NCBI GenBank assembly: GCA_038025085.1
Contig: CM076139.1
Location: 20,105,307-20,169,306 of the forward strand
Length of the DNA stretch: 64,000 bases
Direction of reading: 5' to 3'
Source of the DNA: Tetragonia tetragonoides
Lineage: Eukaryota > Streptophyta > Magnoliopsida > Caryophyllales > Aizoaceae
Shown here: piece after piece, positions 56,042 to 64,000 of the stretch
How the letters are laid out: every line of letters starts with the position of its first letter
How positions within the stretch are numbered: the first letter of the stretch is position 1
The notes under the pieces: generated by a model
Told to the model about the DNA's origin: nothing
Databases searched by the model: none
What the model saw: the letters and a program-made list of their open reading frames with translations, nothing else
Position numbers and translations under genes: made by a program

Positions 56042-59000
56042 TCAAGTGGGACTAGTACCTTCTAGGAAGAGGTTTCGATACTTCTCGCACATCATGGATT
56101 CAGCTTCCCATATTGCTTCCTCTTGACCTTGTCGAGACCAAACGACTTTGACGATTGGAATAGTCTTTGTTCGAGTTGAGCGCTCTTTGCGGTCCACTAT
56201 CTTGATAGGACGCTCTTCATAAGTCAAACTTTCATCGAGATCGATCGTTTCAGGTTGAACGACATGAGTTGGATCATGTACATATCGCTTCAACAGAGAG
56301 ACATGAAGCACACTGTGGACTTTTGCAAGTTCCACAGTTAAAGCTAATCGATAAGCAACCTCACCAATCCTTTCCAGAATCTCGTAAGGACCAATGTAAC
56401 GAGGACTTAACTTCCCCTTACGACCAAAACGCATGACACCTTTGGTAGGAGACACTCGCAAAAGTACCTTGCTTCCTACCTCAAACTCTTCAGGTCTACG
56501 ACCTCTATCTGCGTACGATTTCTGGAGATCTTGAGCACTACGCATCTTTGCTTGAATCACTTTGACCACTTCGACGGTCTGCTGGATCATTTCTGGACCC
56601 AAAACTGCAGTTTCACTAATGTCTTTCCAACAAACTGGCGATCTACACTTCCTACCATACAATGCTTCATATGGTGCTCGATCAATGCTTGAGTGATGGC
56701 TATTGTTGTAAGAAAACTCGATCAACGGAATGTGTGTATCCTACGAGCCTTGATACTCGAGAGCACACGCTCGAAGCATATCCTCCTAGGTCTGAATCGT
56801 TATTTCCGTCTGACAATCAGTCGCAGGATGAAAACAATACTGAACTTCAATTTGCTTCCAAAAGGTTCTTGCAATTTCTGTCAAAAACGTGATAGAAATC
56901 TCGAGTCTCTATCTGAAACGATATCCTCTGGAACACCATGAAGTCTCATGACTTCCTTGACGTAAGCATCCGCTAGCTTCTCCATTTCCCAAGTGTCGTT
57001 CATTGGGATGAATCTCGTAACTTTCGTCAAACGATCCACAACTACCCAAATGGGATTGTTCTTCTTATGTGTCAATGGTAAACCCATGACAAAGTCCATT
57101 GAAATTGAATTCCATTTCCACGTAGGGACCTCAAGCGATTGAATCATTCCACCAAGTCTCTTGTGTTCGATCTTCACCTTCTGGCACGTCAGACACTTAG
57201 CCACGAATTCAGCGACATCTTGTTTCATACCTTTCCACCAGAACATTTGGCGAAGGTCTTTGTAAAGCTTGTCTCCACCAGAATGTACAGAATAAGGTGT
57301 ATTGTGAGCTTCACCCAGAATCTGACTCTTGATCTCCGGGTCATTCGGCACACAGACACGATCACGAAATCTCAAGACACCGTCTTGACTAATAGAAAAG
57401 TCCTCGGATCTACCCTCGTCCTTGTGGCGTAGAATCCGTTGAAGATCCTCATCTGTACTCTGTTTACCCTTGATCTCGTCGAGTAAGGTTGGTCGAACTG
57501 ACATATGTGCTAAGGTACATTGAACGTCACCTTTCAGCACCATCTCCACATCTAGACTCTGCAAGTCACGAATGATCTCCCTTAGAAGTACTAAAGCAGT
57601 GTTCAACGTATGACCAGTCTTTCTACTCAAAGCGTCAGCTACCACGTTAGCTTTCCCTTCGTGATACTGTGTGTCTATGTCGTACTCTGTCAATAACTCT
57701 AGCCATCTTCTTTGTCGCATATTCAATTCCTTTTGCGTGAATATGTACTTGAGACTCTTTTGGTCCGTAAACATCTTGACACCAGAACCATAAAGATAAT
57801 GTCTCCAAATCTTCAAGGCAAATAGGACAGCAGCGAGCTCTAAGTCGTGAGTAGGGTAATTATCCTCGTGCTTCTTCAGTTGTCTTGAGGCATAAGTCAC
57901 TACCTTACCATGTTGCATCAAAACACAGCCTAAGCCATGCTTAGACGCGTCACTATAGACTTCGTACCCTTCAGTTCCCGATGGCAAAGTCAAAATCGGC
58001 GCGCTTGTAAGACGTTTCTTCAACTCTTGAAAAGCAGCTTCACACTTTTCCGACCACACGAACTTCGTCGTCTTTTTCATCAAGTTTGTCATAGGCTGCG
58101 CTATCTTGGAAAATCCTTCCACAAACCTACGATAGTAACCAGCTAACCCAAAAAAACTTCTGACCTCGGTCACGCTCTTCGGTGCGGACCAGTCTATAAC
58201 AGCTCTAATCTTTTCCGGGTCAACAGCAACTTCACACTTAGATACCACATGTCCTAAGAAGGAAACAATTTCTAACCAAAACTCGCACTTCGACAGCTTG
58301 GCGTACAACTGATGTCGTCTCAAAATCTCCAAAATGGTTCGCAAGTGTTGCTCGTGCTCATCAGCGTTCTTCGAATAGACCAAAATATCGTCAATAAAGA
58401 CAACTACGAACTGATCGAGATAGGGCTGGGATGTACGGTTCATCAAATCTTTAAACTTCGCAGGTGCGTTCGTCAACCCAAAAGGCATCACCATGAACTC
58501 GTAGTGTCCGTACCTCGTCCTAAACACGGTCTTTGCAATGTCAGGCTCGAAAATCCTGAGTTGATGGTATCCTGAACGTAGATCGATCTTGGAGAAAACA
58601 GTTGCTCCACGATGTTGGTTAAATAGGTCGTCAATCCTCGGAAGTGGATAACGATTCTTGATCGTGATCTTGTTCAACTCTCGGTAGTCTATGCACAGTC
58701 TCATACTACCATCTTTCTTATGTACGAACAGAACAGTAGCACCCCAAGGCGATACACTCGGGCGTATGTATCCCTTCTCCAGTAGTTCGTCGAGTTGCAT
58801 TTTCAGTTCTTTCATCTCTGCAGGAGCCATACGATACGGAGCTTTCGAGATCGGAGCAGAACCTGGAGCTAAGTCAATCGTGAAGTCGATAATGCGTTGC
58901 GGAGGCATTCCTGGAATCTCGTCTGGAAAGACGTCAGCGTACTCCGAAATAACTGGGATAGGTTTTGAAACTTCGGCTTCTCGACTTGTATCCACTACAT

Positions 59001-59458
59001 GACATAGGTAAATCTCTTCACCTTTAGTCATACACTCGTTTGCTTTCATGGTTGCCACTACCTTCAATTTTGGCTTAACCACGACTCCTTTGTAGGTAAT
59101 CCTCCTACCCTTCGGTCCACTCAATCTTAGCCCTATAGTTGGCTAACCAATCCATTCCCAAAAACACGTCAAAATCCTTCAAATCCATCTGAATCAAATC
59201 CACAGGTAAATCGGAACCAGCAATCCTAATCGGACACTTTTCATACAACGCTTTACAATTAACAATCGTGCCATCTGGCATCCTAATATTTGCACTATAC
59301 ACAGAACTAGGCTCTAAACCTATCTTAGATGCAAAGCTCTTAGAAAGAACAGAGTGTGTTGCACCACTATCAAACAAAACAAAAGCAGGTTGAGAGTTAA
59401 CGAGAAACGTACCAGCGATCACATTCGGGTTCGCTTCAGCTTCATTGCGGTTCAGCAC
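56042..59458 (-). pseudogene. pol: Protease and pol of Tekay chromovirus B, chromodomain-bearing
   Basis: Minus from 59458: protease FVLFDSGATHSVLSKS (catalytic D-S-G intact) to [13 protein letters not shown]; about 24 bases are missing near 59125 relative to A, shifting the frame. Then a 747-codon ORF (59124-56881): RT with CIDYREL (~143), [11 protein letters not shown] (~175) and the active site [10 protein letters not shown] (~238); RNase H ([15 protein letters not shown], near 400); integrase zinc finger ([19 protein letters not shown]) and core ([18 protein letters not shown]). A frameshift near 56885 and a stop near 56780 precede the last ORF (56725-56042) with LSPRYIGPYEILERIGEVAY and a C-terminal chromodomain (RPIKIVDRKERSTRTKTI, VKVVWSRQ, AIWEAESMM). 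This chromodomain defines the Tekay/Del group. Confidence 0.92.
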
Positions 59459-60604
59459 GTAGACCCTTCTATTTACCCCTCTATTGTTGTTGTTGTTGTT
59501 GTTCTGCGCGGGGTTGGCAGGTGCGGGAAGTAGTGCTTGATTATTCGCAGCAGGAGCAGCAATATTGTTGCGGTTGTTGTTGTTGTAACCCCCATTTCCA
59601 CGGTAGTTACCACCATTTCCGCAACTGGCATTTCCATTTCCACCACGATTGTAGTGGTTATCGCAGTTCTGACCATTGCCGTTCCTTCCACGACTCCAGC
59701 ATTCAGAAGCTTTCTGACTAGGGTTGTTGCACTCGTAGCATTGAAGTACATCGCGACGACAGTTCTTGCCAGGATGCGTCTTGTTGCACCGACTACAAGG
59801 CGTATTCCTCCTAGCTAAGATCGTAGCTCTATGACTATTCGAGTCACGAGTCCTTTTCCCATTGTGGTTCTGACCACCTTGGTTGTTGTGATTGCCGTTG
59901 TTCGGCCTTGGCCTCTTATCTGCGCCACCTGACTAGGAAGAATTCCCTTCGTCACGTTTATGCTTTCCGAGCAACGAATCATGACGATCCACAGCACGCT
60001 CTTGGTTCAAGGCTTTCTCGTAAGATCCTTGGAACGTCAGCGAGTTTTCCATAATGTAACGCTGAATATCCCACTTCAGGCCATCTTCGAACCTCTCGAC
60101 CCGTTCATCTTCGGTCGTAACCAAGTTATGTGCAAAAGCAGCAAGCTCGTTAAACTTTGTTGCGTACTCAGCCACAAATAGCTTTCCTTGATAGATGTTC
60201 TCGAATTCCCGTTGCTTCTGGCGACGGACAGCTCTTGGATAGAACCGTTCACGAATAGACTCTTTGAACTCGGTCCACCCATATTCCTCAATGGTGAGTA
60301 GATCAGTGCCAACATCGCTCCACCACTTGTTAGCCTCACCCTTCAGGAATTACGTAGCGGTGTTGACCTTCATGTGGTTGGGCCGATTAGTCGCCCTAAA
60401 CAACTTCTCGAACTCTATTATTCAATTCTCCAACTTGGTGGGCTCAGATCCACCCTCAAACGTCGGAGGTTTGAGCGCATCGAAATCGCTAAAGTTGCGC
60501 GTCTCAGGGTTCTGCGCGTTGTGATCTTGCTCTTAGCGCTTGATGTGCTCGACCACGTTGGTAAGACCTAATTCTAGTCGCGCAAGTCGGTCGTTGGTTG
60601 CCAT
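59459..60604 (-). pseudogene. gag: Gag of Tekay element B
   Basis: Minus ATG at 60604 (MATNDRLARLELGLTNVV). Same layout as A gag. Stops near 60535, 60421, 60350 and 59936. The main knuckle reads CYECNNPSQKASEC near 59730: the Gly-His of the A copy is Ser-Gln, so the metal-binding His is lost. The Asn-rich linker (YNNNNRNNI, NNNNNNNRG) follows. The ORFs on plus here are shadows of the repetitive linker. Confidence 0.85.
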
Positions 60605-61266
60605 TATAACAAATCTGAGACATAAAAGAGCAATGGTTGATCACTATTTCAGCAAAATTGGCACATTCGACCCAAATTGAGGTTTAATTGAGAGATATAG
60701 GTCATAATTAAAACCAATCTCTTGACATTTAGCAAATAGCATATAAGTTTCAATGATCGACCTTACATTGTAGGTCTAAGCAACATACTTGCTTTGAATG
60801 TTCTCAGTTCCCATGCATAATAGTTCGATATGCAATAACAAAGTAGACACATTGGTCTCACACGATTGATAAGAAATGACATTCGCAGTTCACACATCGA
60901 GGCTCCGTACTATTTTAATAGAGAAATAAACAATGACATTTGATTACATACAATACATGCTTAGCCTTTGGCTCACAATTAATATGATCATGCTCAATGA
61001 AAATTTTTCCATAATTCCGACATGGATTTCCCATCATGTCTAGGCAATACGAGATAGCATTATGAAGCTATGAGTCAACCATGCAATTATGTGATAAAAT
61101 GATCATATAGAACAAATTCACAACGATATCATATAATTAAATGAAGTAGTCTTGCAATGAGACAAAATGCAAGTAAATAACAATCATAAATTGACAACGT
61201 AGGGCCATCACAATAGCTAAAAGTTCAATAAAACCCAAGTAAAACTAATAAGGCAATAATCTAGTT
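60605..61266 (-). other. Spacer between ORF0 and gag in element B
   Basis: Non-coding and aligned with 50522-51045 of A. Nothing else recognised. Confidence 0.5.
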
Positions 61267-62115
61267 CTACTTGACACCAACACACATTTTCTTCGCGCTA
61301 GGGGACTCGTCATGATCGTCCTTCCTCCTAGGCTTCACCACTTTGCAGGGCGTGTATGGATAAGCATATCCACCGAACTTATGGGGCATGAAACGTTTCC
61401 TAAAATCATTCGCATGCTTGCGCTTCTTGGTCCAGCAGTACTCGCACATACCTTTCGGCGCCTCTAAAGAAAAGAGACCATCTCGTACCTTCTTCGTCTT
61501 CTTTTCGTGCAAGTGACCGCTCTTGGAGACTACGTCGTCGTACTTCTCCTTGAGCCCCATCCAAGGATGGATGTTAGGCACACCAGCTAGCAGTAGCTCT
61601 ACCCATAAGCCTTCATGTAGACTCGTGCAATTCACGTACTGATAACGCTCGATCGTAGTGTAAGCACGTCGTATATAGATACGTACATCCTCCAGCTCTG
61701 CATCAGTAGCAAAGAACGGCTCCACAGGAGGAGACCATTTTGCAGCAGGAGTAGGTGCAACAACAGGTGAAGGAGTAGGCGCGATGTTGTTGTCGCTCTC
61801 GGCACTAGTATCTTCCGATTCTGGCATGTCATCATGCTCTTCCGGCATTGTATGTTCGGAGGGATCTTCCTCTTCCTCCACGCATGCAGAAGGTGCGGCA
61901 AATGGGGCAGGTACCGGCGCGGCTATAGGCGCGGGAATTGGCGCTGGGCGTGCGGCTTCGTCGCGTGCGGCAATCGCGTGCACAGCGCGGTCTTGCGCGG
62001 ATTCGCGGCGTACGTTCGCGTCGTTTCCTGTCGACTCGCTATCCGATGAAGCTACATATTCTGCAGATGGTGCACGATGGGCTAGAGCGCGTGTCTGTTG
62101 GTGTGCGGTCGTCAT
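61267..62115 (-). CDS. ORF0 of Tekay element B, 282 codons, open, unknown function
   Basis: Between primer site and gag, same strand. Residues 1-40: MTTAHQQTRALAHRAPSAEY and a Ser/Asp patch. About 55-100: Ala/Pro repeats (PAPIPAPIAAPVPAPF) and acidic stretch. About 125-200: the part best conserved with A, PVEPFFATDAELEDVRIYIR, ERYQYVNCTSLHEGLWVELL, GVPNIHPWMGLKEKYDDVVS. About 215-260: basic part with APKGMCEYCWTKKRKHAND and FMPHKFGGYAYPYT. The tail is RRKDDHDESPSAKK. It lacks some 22 residues present in A before APKGMC, removed in frame. Most chromoviruses have no ORF here. Could be a captured host fragment or an element-specific accessory protein; I cannot place it. Confidence 0.62.
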   Translation of the reverse strand: MTTAHQQTRALAHRAPSAEYVASSDSESTGNDANVRRESAQDRAVHAIAARDEAARPAPIPAPIAAPVPAPFAAPSACVEEEEDPSEHTMPEEHDDMPESEDTSAESDNNIAPTPSPVVAPTPAAKWSPPVEPFFATDAELEDVRIYIRRAYTTIERYQYVNCTSLHEGLWVELLLAGVPNIHPWMGLKEKYDDVVSKSGHLHEKKTKKVRDGLFSLEAPKGMCEYCWTKKRKHANDFRKRFMPHKFGGYAYPYTPCKVVKPRRKDDHDESPSAKKMCVGVK

Positions 62116-62315
62116 TCACGCGGTCTTTCTTGTCCTTACCATCTACAGGTAGACAACCAAACAATGAGGACATCATAAATCACAAGCAAAGTGATTTTAA
62201 ATAACTCCTATCTTCTAGGACTACTACGCTCAACGGCTTTAATTATATTTTATTTTTCCCAAAATAAAACTAATCTTTATTAATTCATTAATAAATCTTA
62301 AGCAACCTTTTTAAA

Positions 62316-62333
62316 CCTAGGGCTCTGATACCA
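62316..62333 (-). other. Primer-binding site of element B (initiator tRNA-Met type)
   Basis: Minus TGGTATCAGAGCCCTAGG, two bases from the LTR; identical to A. Confidence 0.92.
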
Positions 62334-62335
62334 TT

Positions 62336-64000
62336 TGTAACACCCCCGAATTTGCAACGATTCGCCAGGAATTATCGACGTCGTTGTGCACGACTCGACA
62401 CCGCTGAACTGTCCCGAACCCGGGGGAAGGTACCTGCAACATTTATCACTAAGGAGTAAATGCTAAGCATAAAGAAAGACTAGGCATCAAAAGGAGCTTA
62501 CTAAGGAACTAAACAAACTAAACAGTTTATATCAGAATTGTCTATATAGTGAGCTAAAACCTATTAAACCAAATTTATTACAACTTGCCTTCAAAGGGCT
62601 AAATCCAATAAAAATCCCAACGATCTAAACTAAACAAAAACAGTTCTAAAAATCGACGCCAACTCTACCTTCCAAGCTGTACGTGCTCAATCAACTAAAC
62701 CTGCACTTTGGTTTCCGTGACGGAAACAAAATACAGAAGAAAAGAAAAGAAACAAAAGAGAAACAAAAATCAGATAAACTGAATAAACATCATCCGTAAC
62801 CAGTAAAAACATTTCGCAAACCTTACCTGAGGTTTTAGAAGAATCATTGAAATTCATTTGCATATGCACATAAGCATATAATCAAGCATACGCACAACGA
62901 CATTCTTTTACGTACAATTCTTGTATAGTGATCATACAAAATACGACATAGATAATCCGTCTTGATTAGAGAGATGTAAGAGAGCAAATAGAACAGCGAT
63001 TACCCATACTGTTCATCGAAGATACAATCACGCCATGGACTTAATGACTCTAGTGTGCACACTACCTCTAGTACAATTACACGAGCCTAGAGGACTTAAT
63101 AAATGGGGAATGATCCATCCCAGACACAATGCGAGGTGTCCATAAGTAACTTGAGAATCACTCATCCCTTGAACTACACCATTAGGTGCAATCCCGATTG
63201 CTCGACTACTCCTAGGGGTTCACTAGGAGTCTTACTCTCATTTAATTCAATTCACATAATTTGCATTGGTTGACATAAGTGGTACTACGAGACCACGACT
63301 TACTAATTCATTTCATGCTCTTGACAATGAATAGTAAATAACGACGATAATGATAACTCATACGATGAACATGCTTTAATTCAATAACGACGATAATTCA
63401 ATAATGATGACAAGTAGTAGCTAGCACAATTTCGGCAGGGTAATATGATATCCAAAAATTCACAAATCACCAAAGACATTCAACGATAATATATACGTGC
63501 TCACTAGCACTCAGTAATACCCATACCAATTAGCATATAATTAATAGCATAATAATATTAATAATTCGCTATTCAACAATTGTCCAATAATCATCATATG
63601 GACTAATTAATTCCCAAAACATGCTAACATCAACATGCTAATTATAACTCATATTTACAGCAATGAATCATGCTTAATAACTTTATAATAACGACGATAT
63701 AATTTAATCATGCTTTGCATATTAATTTCACAACAAATTCGCAATTAGCACATAACACATCAGAATAGTTTTGATGGGGCTTTGGAAGAAGGTAGGCATG
63801 AGCGTTTACCACTAATACGCTACCAACAGTAAGTATGCTCCAATCAATCGACAATAATCACGCTTGCTCGTTACGTCCTAATTAAACATAATTACCAAAT
63901 CAGTATTAATTAAATACGAAAATACAAAAAGTAACGAAATCTCAATATGCTATTATTATTAAGTTCCTTTATTTATTGCAATCAATCTAGGATTTTGAAA
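62336..64000 (-). mobile_element. 5' LTR of Tekay element B, runs out of the window
   Basis: Plus strand tgtaacacccccgaatttg onward; aligns with 53000-54650 of the solo LTR. About 1 kb (U3, TATA) should lie beyond base 64000. Confidence 0.9.

Overview
The window is plant nuclear DNA made almost entirely of nested, rearranged LTR retrotransposons; I see no clear host gene, no tRNA or rRNA gene and no CRISPR. The evidence is Ty3/gypsy pol with a chromodomain (Tekay type), Ty3/gypsy pol with a second, archaeal-type RNase H (Tat type), Ty1/copia pol, initiator-tRNA-Met primer sites, and antisense genes with GT-AG introns that encode plant-mobile-domain (PMD) proteins. An angiosperm, probably a eudicot, is likely; I cannot name the species.

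Layout. D (1-11397, minus): a Tat-type element with its 3' LTR at 1-1400, polypurine tract, tandem repeats, two plus-strand (antisense) genes (a PMD gene 3013-5993 and a PMD-like aORF2 6801-8359), then pol 8769-11397 cut at the E LTR. E (11398-~21998, minus): a second Tat-type subfamily with 3' LTR 11398-12474, repeats, PMD gene 14023-16485, aORF2 17066-18412, an integrase remnant, a non-coding spacer where RT and RNase H should be, and a gag/protease remnant. F (~21999-35270, plus): a D-family element joined head-to-head to E. A complete copia element (25874-33161, TSD TATTT) splits its archaeal-type RNase H, and its aORF2 is cut by the LTR of G (35271-36544). G is cut by a Tekay LTR (36734-37427), which is cut by another (37428-~40960). 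C (~40965-48030, minus) is an E-family element with the same RT-less interior. A (48072-55762, plus) and B (55763 to beyond the window, minus) are Tekay chromoviruses arranged tail-to-tail; A's RT is split by a 2,647-bp solo LTR of its own family with TSD GACTG.

How the parts work together. In the Tat elements, gag-pol is read one way and the PMD and PMD-like genes are read the other way from inside the element, probably from their own promoters. The two units converge on a short non-coding block conserved in all four copies. The Tekay elements carry an extra sense ORF (ORF0) between primer site and gag. Nearly every ORF is broken by stops, frameshifts or deletions, so the region is a graveyard of elements, but several conserved non-coding and accessory parts deserve attention.
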